Source: Paenibacillus herberti (GTDB lineage: Bacteria > Bacillota > Bacilli > Paenibacillales > Paenibacillaceae). Taken from it: DNA of 64,000 nt. The notes beneath the pieces were generated by a model. The model saw nothing but the letters and a program-made list of their open reading frames with translations, ran no database searches and had not been told where the DNA came from. Within the stretch, counting starts at the first letter, position 1, and the number at the start of each line of letters is the position of its first letter. Below, one piece after another: positions 17,436 through 24,664 of this stretch. The stretch spans positions 2,086,063 to 2,150,062 of the forward strand of contig NZ_NMUQ01000001.1 in assembly GCF_002233675.1 (NCBI RefSeq), read 5' to 3'. A program made the position numbers and the translations under genes.

Positions 17436-18269
17436 ATGAAGCCATTTCGATCCTTGACCTCCTGGCTGGCCGTTACAGCAGGCTCGCTGCTGATTGCGAT
17501 CGGCTTCAATGTCCTGCTTATTCCTCAGCAACTGTTGAGCGGCGGCCTATCCGGGATATCCATGATGATCGGTTATCTTACCGGCAGCAATATCGGCTGG
17601 CTGTATCTTGTCCTCAACATTCCTGTACTCGTATGGGGCTGGTTCTCGCTCGGTCGGCGGTTCGTTGGGTGGAGCAGTTATTCCGTAGTAGCTGCCACAA
17701 TCTTCATGCAGCTGGTACCTGTTATTCCGCTTGCAAAAGATATTCTGCTTGCTTCTGTATTCGGCGGTTTGCTGCTCGGCTTCGGAACCGGACTTTGTCT
17801 TCGTGCAGGAGGCTCTTCCGGAGGTTTCGACATCGTCGCTTCCATCGTCAGCCGCAACAGGGATTTGCAGGTAGGCATGTTAATCTTCATTCTGAATGGC
17901 CTTGTGATCGGCATTCTCGTCTTTTTCACCGGGAATTGGGATATAGCCCTGTACTCGCTTATCTCCATCTTTACGGCGGGCAAGATCGTTGACCTTATCC
18001 ACATCCGCCATCACAAAGTTACAGCCTTCATCATCACCCAAAAAACCGATGAACTGCTTGCTCAAATGCTCGCTCGTCCTCGAGGAGTAACCATCATAAG
18101 AACGAGGGGAGCATTTTCTTCTCAGGAACATGATATGCTTATGACGGTGACAACCCGTTATGAGCTCGAAGAGCTGAAGCTGATGGTTCGCAAACTGGAT
18201 CCCAAAGCTTTCGTCAATATTGTGGAGACCGTTGGTGTCATGGGTGATTTCCGGCGTAACTCCGGTTAG
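17436..18269 (+). CDS. YitT family membrane protein (DUF161/DUF2179)
   Basis: From ATG 17436 the protein is 277 residues. Five to six membrane helices cover the first two thirds, with the family glycine motifs LLSGGLSGISMMIGYLTG and RAGGSSGGFDIVA; the C-terminal DUF2179 domain contains RPRGVTIIRTRGAFS and the ending VNIVETVGVMGDF. GGAGG lies five bases before this ATG, which is why the earlier ATG at 17340 is not used. Transport function is presumed for the family but no substrate is known. Confidence 0.9.
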   Translation: MKPFRSLTSWLAVTAGSLLIAIGFNVLLIPQQLLSGGLSGISMMIGYLTGSNIGWLYLVLNIPVLVWGWFSLGRRFVGWSSYSVVAATIFMQLVPVIPLAKDILLASVFGGLLLGFGTGLCLRAGGSSGGFDIVASIVSRNRDLQVGMLIFILNGLVIGILVFFTGNWDIALYSLISIFTAGKIVDLIHIRHHKVTAFIITQKTDELLAQMLARPRGVTIIRTRGAFSSQEHDMLMTVTTRYELEELKLMVRKLDPKAFVNIVETVGVMGDFRRNSG

Positions 18270-18419
18270 CTTCATCCCTCTGTATAAGGGTAAGCGCGGA
18301 TTTATCGATGCCTCCCTTTCTTCTGCCAACGGCATAGGGTATACTGGTTTTATCCCGTAGTTCATTGTTTCATGCCCAGCGTTCTTGCCCTGATATCTCA
18401 TGAGAAAGGGTGATGCAAG

Positions 18420-18614
18420 GTGGATATGGAAACGGTCAAACTCTCGAGGATTGTGGAAAAACTGGCTCCCGAGCTTCATTCCTTCCTTACAACGCATGAG
18501 CTTGATCTCAAGATTGTTCTCCGGGACGGATTTTCGGTTTTAGAACCGGCTGACGCCATGGAGATTGTGCAACAGAGCATTTGTGAATACCAGAAGCTTA
18601 CGCTTTTGCATTAA
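18420..18614 (+). CDS. Small conserved-looking protein, unknown function
   Basis: A 64-residue soluble protein (GTG start at 18420, or ATG at 18426 after AAGGTGG). It is mixed alpha/beta in appearance, rich in Leu and Glu, with no cysteine-pair, membrane helix or known motif. A good hairpin terminator follows after 28 bases, which supports its being a real gene. I do not recognise the family. Confidence 0.6.
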   Translation: MDMETVKLSRIVEKLAPELHSFLTTHELDLKIVLRDGFSVLEPADAMEIVQQSICEYQKLTLLH

Positions 18615-18641
18615 TTGTCCTGCCGCTATGGCATGGACAGG

Positions 18642-18671
18642 GCCCGCCCTTGAGGCGGGCTTATTTATTTT
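18642..18671 (+). terminator. Terminator after the 64-residue protein gene
   Basis: GCCCGCC-CTTGA-GGCGGGC followed by TTATTTATTTT. Confidence 0.85.
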
Positions 18672-18700
18672 GAAGATTTATTTTATATCTCAAATTTCCT

Positions 18701-18730
18701 GTGTCAGTGGGGCCATAATTGTTTTATAAT
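18701..18730 (+). promoter_or_regulatory. Possible promoter of the DUF4015 gene
   Basis: GTGTCA, 18-base spacer, perfect TATAAT, 32 bases before the start codon. The -35 match is only partial. Confidence 0.45.
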
Positions 18731-18762
18731 TTCTAGAGACGATTACATAGGGAGAGAACAGA

Positions 18763-19953
18763 ATGGAAATGGTGTACACAACAATGTTGCTGCTTATGCA
18801 ACTGCTTTCTGGAGGAACGGGACCGGAATCCGGAGCCTCGCACCAAATGATGGCATCCTATATAAATGGGACCGCTGGCAAAACGATTGTCAACGCACCA
18901 ACGACAGCAGTTCAGCCTCCCGATGCCGGGGGCGGAACCTTCGTCAAAAGGGATCCACAGCCCGATGCACCGGAAGTAAAGGGCGTTTATGTCACTGCTC
19001 ACAGCGCTGGCGGAGCAAGGCTTGAGAAGCTTTTGTCCTTGCTCAACCGCACTGAGCTCAACAGCATGGTCATCGACGTCAAGGATGACTTTGGCTACAT
19101 CACTTATCCTACGGATAATGCTGAGCTGCTGAAGATGGGCACGGCCAAAAAGTACATCAAAGACATGCCGGCACTCATGACCAAACTGAAGGAAAATGAT
19201 GTCTATCCGATCGCGCGCATCGTCGTCTTCAAGGATACTATCCTTGCCGCGAAAAATCCCGAGCTCAGCTTCGTTCGCAAGGACGGAAGCGTGTGGAAAA
19301 ACGGCAAAGGAGACAGCTTCGTCAATCCCTATTCCAAAGAAGTTTGGGATTACAATATCGCCGTCGCCAAGGATGCTGTCAAATTCGGCTTTAAGGAAAT
19401 CCAGTTCGACTATGTCCGCTTCCCGGAAGGTTTTGAGAAAAAAGCAGACTCCTTGAAGTACACCAAAACGGATATTAGTCGTGTTGATGCGGTTGCCGGA
19501 TTCGTCAAATACGCCCGCGAACAGCTGGCTGATCTCGATGTCCGGGTATCCGTCGACATTTTCGGTTACGCAGCTTCCGTACCTGCTGCCGAGGGCATCG
19601 GACAGGACTTCGTGAAGATTTCTAAGTATGTGGATGTCATTAGCCCCATGATATATCCGAGCCACTACTCGACAGGCTGGTACGGTGCCAAGGCGCCTGA
19701 CCGTGCGCCTTATCAGGTTATCAAGGGCTCCATGGTGGATACACACAAAAAACTGGATCCAATTGGCGACCACAAGCCGGTCATTCGTCCCTGGATTCAA
19801 GACTTCACGGCCAGTTGGCTTGGCAAAGGCAACTATATGAAGTACGGCAAAAATGAAGTCGAAGCCCAGATCAAAGCGTTAAATGATACCGGCGTGAAGG
19901 AATATCTACTGTGGAATGCCGGCAACAACTATACGGAAGCAAATTATAAATAA
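18763..19953 (+). CDS. Putative glycoside hydrolase, DUF4015 (PF13200)
   Basis: A 396-residue protein with a short hydrophobic N-terminus (MLLLMQLLSG) that may be a membrane anchor or uncleaved signal. A proline-rich linker to about residue 65 leads into a TIM-barrel-like domain with the DUF4015 hallmarks GVYVTAHSAGG, MVIDVKDDFGYITY, GFKEIQFDYVRFPEG, VSVDIFGYA and ISPMIYPSHY. The family is related to the alpha-amylase/GH13-like clan by fold and is common in Bacilli, but no activity is established. The FDYVRFP aspartate is a plausible catalytic residue. GGGAGAG lies before the ATG; monocistronic with a strong terminator. Confidence 0.85.
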   Translation: MEMVYTTMLLLMQLLSGGTGPESGASHQMMASYINGTAGKTIVNAPTTAVQPPDAGGGTFVKRDPQPDAPEVKGVYVTAHSAGGARLEKLLSLLNRTELNSMVIDVKDDFGYITYPTDNAELLKMGTAKKYIKDMPALMTKLKENDVYPIARIVVFKDTILAAKNPELSFVRKDGSVWKNGKGDSFVNPYSKEVWDYNIAVAKDAVKFGFKEIQFDYVRFPEGFEKKADSLKYTKTDISRVDAVAGFVKYAREQLADLDVRVSVDIFGYAASVPAAEGIGQDFVKISKYVDVISPMIYPSHYSTGWYGAKAPDRAPYQVIKGSMVDTHKKLDPIGDHKPVIRPWIQDFTASWLGKGNYMKYGKNEVEAQIKALNDTGVKEYLLWNAGNNYTEANYK

Positions 19954-19990
19954 AGATTTCGGCACTTATTCAAACTTATAGATTTACTGC

Positions 19991-20027
19991 AAAAAGCTCC
20001 GCCCCTTCAAAGGGGGCGGAGCTTTTT
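19991..20027. terminator. Bidirectional terminator
   Basis: Perfect stem AAAAAGCTCCGCCCC / GGGGCGGAGCTTTTT with a five- to seven-base loop; T runs on both strands. It separates the convergent DUF4015 and DUF3906 genes. Confidence 0.95.
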
Positions 20028-20085
20028 GCGTGAGGTCGTTAGCTGAGCGTTCCATTAACAGCGATCGCAGGGCTGGCCTACGATA

Positions 20086-20289
20086 CTATCCCTCGATCAG
20101 GTAGCCGCTGCCGGGATCTGTGCGTTTCTTTTCGACAATTGCGATAGACTGAAGCTCTGGCATATGAAGATAATGACGCTGCACATGGCTTTCGACGTAA
20201 GAGAAAGCTTTCTCATCGGTAGCAGCCAGTACGATCAGATGAGCTTGTTTGCCTTCAGGCAGCTGAAGCTCGATTTTGTATAGGAACAA
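20086..20289 (-). CDS. DUF3906 family protein
   Basis: A 67-residue protein (MFLYKIELQLPEGKQAHLIV, AATDEKAFSYVESHVQRHYL, ending SIAIVEKKR). The size and the VLAATDEKAF pattern fit DUF3906, a small uncharacterised family of Bacilli. The gene begins 20 bases after the pfkA stop and runs to the same terminator, so the two are very probably cotranscribed. Function unknown; the constant pairing with a glycolytic gene could be checked in other genomes. Confidence 0.7.
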   Translation of the reverse strand: MFLYKIELQLPEGKQAHLIVLAATDEKAFSYVESHVQRHYLHMPELQSIAIVEKKRTDPGSGYLIEG

Positions 20290-20309
20290 GGCTTGATCTC
20301 CTCTGCAGC

Positions 20310-21275
20310 TTATTGGGAAAGACGCAGTGCCAGGTTGTAAAGATCCATGTTAAATGGCTTTTTGGTGTTGACAACCAGATCAATATCGGTAGCAACCAGC
20401 TCGCCCTTGATGATGCCGCAAGACTTGGCGGATTGGCCATCCATCAGTTGACGGACTGCAAAATCGCCCAGTTGGCTAGCTAGAACCCGGTCGTTATGCG
20501 TCGGTGAACCGCCGCGCTGGATATGTCCCAAAACCGTAACGCGCGGGTCGATATTGCAGCAACCGGTAATATGATCCGCCACATCTTGGCCTTTTCCAGC
20601 GCCTTCTGCGACGATGATAATGCTATGACGTTTGCCATGTTTGAAGTTATCTTGCATACGGCGGGAAACTTCGTCCAGATCGTAAGGAACCTCAGGTACG
20701 AGGATCGTCTCCGCTCCGCTGGCTAGACCAGCATACAGAGCGATGTCGCCGCAGTGCCGCCCCATTACTTCAACGATCGAGGAGCGCTCATGCGAGGTCA
20801 TCGTGTCGCGAAGCTTGTTGATGGCGTCAACGACAATACTGACTGCGGTATCAAAGCCGATCGTGAAATCGGTAAACGCAATGTCGTTGTCGATTGTGCC
20901 CGGAAGAGTCATCGTTTTGATACCGAGCTTGCTCAGCTTGTTCGCACCTTGATAGGAACCGTCGCCGCCAATGACGACCAAGCCGTCGATGCCACGCTCA
21001 CGAAGCACATCTGCCCCTTTCTGCTGGCCCTCTGGCGTCAAGAAATCCTTACAACGTGCCGTTTGCAGAATGGTGCCGCCGCGTTGAATGATGTCACCGA
21101 CACTGCGCAGATCCATCGGGCGAAGATCATCGTTGATCAGTCCCTGATAACCGCGCTGCACTCCGTATACTTCCAAGCCGTGATACAATGCGCTCCGCAC
21201 AACAGCGCGCACAGCTGCGTTCATACCTTGTGAATCTCCGCCGCTCGTAAGGACGGCGATTGATTTGACTGCTGA
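20310..21275 (-). CDS. pfkA: ATP-dependent 6-phosphofructokinase
   Basis: Commits fructose 6-phosphate to glycolysis. From the ATG at 21275 (GGAGG eight bases upstream) the protein is 321 residues, the usual bacterial length. Motifs: ATP-binding TSGGDSQGMNAAVRAVVRSA, GGDGSYQGA, catalytic PGTIDNDI with the base Asp, MGRHCGDIAL, and the C-terminal VLGHIQRGGSPTHNDR. Pyruvate kinase, the frequent downstream neighbour in Bacilli, is absent; a DUF3906 gene takes its place. Confidence 0.96.
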   Translation of the reverse strand, partial: SAVKSIAVLTSGGDSQGMNAAVRAVVRSALYHGLEVYGVQRGYQGLINDDLRPMDLRSVGDIIQRGGTILQTARCKDFLTPEGQQKGADVLRERGIDGLVVIGGDGSYQGANKLSKLGIKTMTLPGTIDNDIAFTDFTIGFDTAVSIVVDAINKLRDTMTSHERSSIVEVMGRHCGDIALYAGLASGAETILVPEVPYDLDEVSRRMQDNFKHGKRHSIIIVAEGAGKGQDVADHITGCCNIDPRVTVLGHIQRGGSPTHNDRVLASQLGDFAVRQLMDGQSAKSCGIIKGELVATDIDLVVNTKKPFNMDLYNLALRLSQ

Positions 21276-21338
21276 CATAAGTAGGTCCTCCAATGACGCT
21301 ATATTTATTTAATAAAATGGATAACACAAATTCATGGG

Positions 21339-22421
21339 TTATGCCCGAATTCGACGGATCCAGACGCTGTTAACTCTAAAAAACAGACGGGCCAGCGTAC
21401 TGTGCTTCATCAAGGAGCGCGTAACCCGCTTCACATCTCCTTGTTCGCCCACTTTGGGATCAGACAAGTAGAGAGCGAGCAGCCCCTCCACGATGAGTCG
21501 ATGAAAACCGGGATCTGGCAAATGACGGATGTCTTCGCGAGCTCGCTCTACAATCATACCCATCCGCTGCGCCGCTTCTTCCGTATCGCTATAGTAATTG
21601 CAGAAGTTAAGGTCACCGCCGACGCGGTCCTCCTCCTGGTCAATGAGATAGTCGAGAAGGATATGCAAGCTGCACACATAAGGAAAATAACATTTGCGCA
21701 CTGCGGAAGCTCGTTCAGGTGTCAGCCCAGGATCGGCAGCCGCAGTGAATAGAGCAAACATACCGAGCGTTGAGCCTGTTGCCGCTGCGAATTCATTCCA
21801 GCGAAGCTCCGGGTATTCTTCCTTATGCTGCTCCCACCAGTCTAAAAGCTTGTCCTCGCGCAGGTCCTTGTGGATATGCTTATACACCTGCAGATCGCCG
21901 TAAAGCGACACAAGGCGGCTTACCTCTGGCTGCGCCGCAGCATAACCGGGCAGTTGGCGAACCTGTTTTTGACAAGTGCGCACAAGATGATGGAGATAAC
22001 CTCCGTCATCTTGTTCCTTTCGCAAGGCGTAGTAATTCGTCAGCTCTGCAAAAGGATCAACCGCATCCAGCATGGAGCGATGCAGCAAGCGAAAATCATC
22101 GGCATCCAGCGAAGTGCTGCGGTCGCAGAGATTGTCCAAATAATCGCTGATCGTCTGGAGCGCTACGATAAGCGGCAACAGCAAATCGCGATTATTGGGA
22201 TCCAGGATCGCGTAAACAGAGCCCCCCTGACAATGGAAACGTTTGTCTGCCAAACTGGCCAGTGCCTGGGTCTGCAGCTCCGGATCTGGAATTCTTAACG
22301 CACGCTGCCTCAGCGCTTCCAACTCGGCCGATACACCTGGAAGCACATAACGGTACACGCGATACATCATACTAATCGGCTTGGAAGGGGCCTTAATTGT
22401 CCCTATCGCCCGTTCATTCAT
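21339..22421 (-). CDS. ytpB: Tetraprenyl-beta-curcumene synthase (YtpB/DUF2600)
   Basis: Class of terpene synthase that cyclises long prenyl diphosphates to the C35 sesquarterpene precursor found in Bacilli spores and membranes. The 360-residue, all-helical protein shows the YtpB-specific acid-rich motifs SDYLDNLCDR near residue 97 and DYLIDQEEDRVGGDLNFCNYY near 255, in place of the classic DDxxD. SVYAILDPNNRDLL is another family block. Partner cyclase genes are not adjacent. It ends 60 bases before pfkA on the same strand but the two functions are unrelated. Confidence 0.9.
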   Translation of the reverse strand: MNERAIGTIKAPSKPISMMYRVYRYVLPGVSAELEALRQRALRIPDPELQTQALASLADKRFHCQGGSVYAILDPNNRDLLLPLIVALQTISDYLDNLCDRSTSLDADDFRLLHRSMLDAVDPFAELTNYYALRKEQDDGGYLHHLVRTCQKQVRQLPGYAAAQPEVSRLVSLYGDLQVYKHIHKDLREDKLLDWWEQHKEEYPELRWNEFAAATGSTLGMFALFTAAADPGLTPERASAVRKCYFPYVCSLHILLDYLIDQEEDRVGGDLNFCNYYSDTEEAAQRMGMIVERAREDIRHLPDPGFHRLIVEGLLALYLSDPKVGEQGDVKRVTRSLMKHSTLARLFFRVNSVWIRRIRA

Positions 22422-22444
22422 CCTTGGCGCCCCCTATGGCTGTC

Positions 22445-22762
22445 TTAGGAATGGCGCCGCTGTTCAATCTCCTGATTGACGCGGTACCAAATATGCAGTT
22501 CATTAATTCGACTAGCCAACTCAGCAATATCGGAATTGAGCTTGCAGGAGCGGACAAAATCGTCTTCGTCATCCAGCATCTGCTGATTGAGTACGATCTC
22601 GCGCTCCAGCGCGAAAATGACATCTGGAATACGGCCGCGGATCAATTCCCATTGCTCCACAATCCCCATCTGCTCCGTGACGTCATACTGCTCCCACTCC
22701 CGGTCGAGGATCGGCAGAGGTATTCCGAGTCTAACATCCGTTCGGAAATATCGGTTCCTCAT
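22445..22762 (-). CDS. Small acidic protein, unknown function
   Basis: A 105-residue soluble protein from ATG 22762, chosen because GGAGG lies six bases upstream. It starts MRNRYFRTDVRLGIPLPILD and is otherwise helical and charged with a likely coiled-coil stretch (about residues 45-95). No metal-binding or catalytic motif is visible. It precedes ytpB by 23 bases on the same strand, so cotranscription is likely; whether it takes part in terpene synthesis is open. Confidence 0.65.
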   Translation of the reverse strand: MRNRYFRTDVRLGIPLPILDREWEQYDVTEQMGIVEQWELIRGRIPDVIFALEREIVLNQQMLDDEDDFVRSCKLNSDIAELASRINELHIWYRVNQEIEQRRHS

Positions 22763-22789
22763 GGTAAACCTCCATTGATACTTTACCAT

Positions 22790-22972
22790 CCTGATGCCCT
22801 AAAATCCAGTGTCGAAGCCGAAAACGATGCCCATCCTTATGGTCGCAAATACAAACCTTTCAGGCTGTGTCAGCAATTGAAACGGTGACGTTTGCCCGTG
22901 GCTAGCTAGAACCAGGAAATGGCTCATTGCCTGCTGTTGCAGTCAGATGGTACTGTTTTATAATTCTATGTA
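22790..22972. other. Intergenic region, nothing assigned
   Basis: Between the csp terminator and the 105-residue protein gene. I see no open frame or hairpin that I would defend. Confidence 0.4.
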
Positions 22973-23002
22973 AAAAAATAAGGTCCCTAGGCTAGGGACC
23001 TT
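22973..23002 (-). terminator. Terminator of the cold-shock gene
   Basis: Minus strand AAGGTCCCTAG-CC-TAGGGACCTT hairpin followed by ATTTTTTT. Confidence 0.9.
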
Positions 23003-23039
23003 ACTTCCTCTATTATAAGCGAATCCGCCAAAACGGTTC

Positions 23040-23237
23040 TTATAATTTGACTACGTTAGCTGCTTGAGGACCGCGGTTGCCGTCCGTGATGTCAAATTCA
23101 ACTTCTTGGCCTTCGTCCAGGGACTTGAAGCCTTCGGATTGAATTGCAGAGAAATGTACGAATACGTCTTCGCCGTTCTCAACTTGAATGAAGCCGTAAC
23201 CTTTTTCTGCGTTAAACCACTTAACTGTTCCTTTCAA
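23040..23237 (-). CDS. Cold-shock protein (CspA/CspB family)
   Basis: A 65-residue single-strand nucleic-acid-binding beta barrel. Both RNP motifs are intact: KGYGFIQV and VFVHFSAI. The length and the final PQAANVVKL are typical. The reading frame opens with TTG rather than ATG, preceded by a perfect AGGAGG eight bases upstream; no ATG exists in frame nearby. A hairpin terminator follows. It is a single-gene unit with an 80-base leader region upstream. Confidence 0.96.
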   Translation of the reverse strand: MKGTVKWFNAEKGYGFIQVENGEDVFVHFSAIQSEGFKSLDEGQEVEFDITDGNRGPQAANVVKL

Positions 23238-23352
23238 ATGAACAACCTCCTAAAATGACGCTGCTTGAAGCAGCGAATAAGCCCATTATACACCTGCAAT
23301 GAATCAATTGCAATGAGTTCAATTCCGTTATATCCATTCTTTACCTGTAAGC

Positions 23353-23763
23353 TTATCCCAATCGAGGCATCCGAATTTCTAGACCTTGCACCGATTCTGG
23401 AAGGAACGGCAGACCGGAACGGAAAAATGTCGGTTCCCCACCCGCACTGCGGATTGCTTCAATCAGCGCATCCATCCCACTGATTTCTTCGCTGCGCAGC
23501 GATAGGAGCGGGTACACAAGAACACGGCCCCCGGGTCGGCATATCCGCATCATTTCCAGCAGTGAATCTCGATGGAATTCGGTTCCGAATTGCTCTGCAT
23601 ATAGAAAAAGAAAGTGACTGCATAACACTAAATCGAAAACGCTATCCCGCATCGGTAACTTAGGCAGCGAAGCAGCTACATAACGCCCTTCAGCAGCCCC
23701 ACGCTTCCGGTCAGCATGACAAATCTCAAGCGAATCCAAGCGATTACGCTTGTGCCGCTCCAA
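23353..23763 (-). pseudogene. N-terminally truncated class I SAM-dependent methyltransferase
   Basis: The 136-residue frame holds the second half of a methyltransferase: GRYVAASLPKLPM, FDLVLCSHFLFLY (motifs II-III), then MMRICRPGGRVLVYPLL. The glycine loop that binds S-adenosylmethionine and everything before it is absent. Upstream the same frame continues through an in-frame TGA at about 23776 with a short coding-like stretch (ILPVTRDRRGR) and then another stop. The best start is a TTG with AGGAGG only two bases away, which is too close. I read it as a decayed remnant; an intact short protein is the alternative. Confidence 0.5.
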
Positions 23764-23941
23764 ATCCTCCTCAGCTCATCTTCCCCGACGATCGCGCGTC
23801 ACCGGCAGAATTCCCTTCCCAGTCCATTTTCACATTGGAAAAGAGAATATGATTATCTTAAACCGCATTTCGGTTGCTTTACAATGTTTTTTAGCGATAT
23901 GATGAAGGGATAGCAAACCAGACCCGAGGAGGAGCATCATC

Positions 23942-24175
23942 GTGATTAAGAAAAACCTGATCTATAAGACTGACAAATACAATATGTTGAATGTTGAGGT
24001 ACACGGCAAAACCATCATCGCCAGAGAGATTTCCGATCAGTGGGGAGAAGAATGTCATACCTTTCTCAGCCGGCCTGAGCTGATGCACTGGGCGGGAAAC
24101 CATTTTAAACCCGAGAACTTTAAGGGTCGCGAAGAAGAGCTTGAGACGATCATGCAAAATTTGCGCGACGTTTAA
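23942..24175 (+). CDS. Small conserved-looking protein, unknown function
   Basis: A 77-residue protein starting at a GTG with AGGAGGAG 6-9 bases upstream. The sequence (TIIAREISDQWGEECHTFLSRPELMHWAGNHFKPENF) is compact, with a beta strand start and an amphipathic helix end; no membrane helix. I do not recognise the family. It is followed by a 59-residue membrane protein gene on the same strand. Confidence 0.65.
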   Translation: MIKKNLIYKTDKYNMLNVEVHGKTIIAREISDQWGEECHTFLSRPELMHWAGNHFKPENFKGREEELETIMQNLRDV

Positions 24176-24262
24176 GCCACTTCAAGAAGGAGTAACACCT
24201 ATATTTCTCGAAGTATTCGCATCACGCGGATAGAATTGAACAGATGGAGGAAATAACCCCCG

Positions 24263-24442
24263 ATGGACACGACCAACGCTGTCATATTCATCATCGCCAG
24301 CTTCTGCCTGGCGGCAATCGTCCTTATGAAGCGCGACCAGCTGCCGGAGCGATTGAGACGCCCGCTGGCCATCTCGGCCATCGTTATGGTGTCGATTTCT
24401 TTTGTCGTTTTGGTTGCGTCCTTTTTTACATTGGGAACATAA
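24263..24442 (+). CDS. Small two-helix membrane protein, unknown function
   Basis: A 59-residue protein with two hydrophobic helices (about residues 6-20 and 37-56) joined by a basic loop, MKRDQLPERLRRP, predicting a hairpin with the loop inside the cell. GGAGGAAA lies 12 bases before the ATG, a little far. It is in a different frame from longer overlapping open frames, which are not supported. Probably cotranscribed with the 77-residue protein gene upstream. Confidence 0.55.
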   Translation: MDTTNAVIFIIASFCLAAIVLMKRDQLPERLRRPLAISAIVMVSISFVVLVASFFTLGT

Positions 24443-24664
24443 GGAGAGCCTGCAGCAGCCATACTAGAGGGAATTCTGTTCTCTCTGGAGGCCTATCTCA
24501 TGAAATGGTTGCCCCTGCTGCTCTCGCTAAGCCTACTTCCCGGGTCCCAAAAGTATGGTCCGGCAAGCGGTCAGCCGATGTCGCCGCCAGTCCGCCTCAG
24601 CCCTGTGGCTTCCGCCCGGGCTGCAGAAGCAGCCCATCTCTCTAACCCGACAAGGAGGTCTACT

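Noticed and set aside
18733-19800. A 355-codon minus-strand open frame
   Set aside because: Antisense of the DUF4015 gene, which has clear family motifs, a ribosome site and a terminator.
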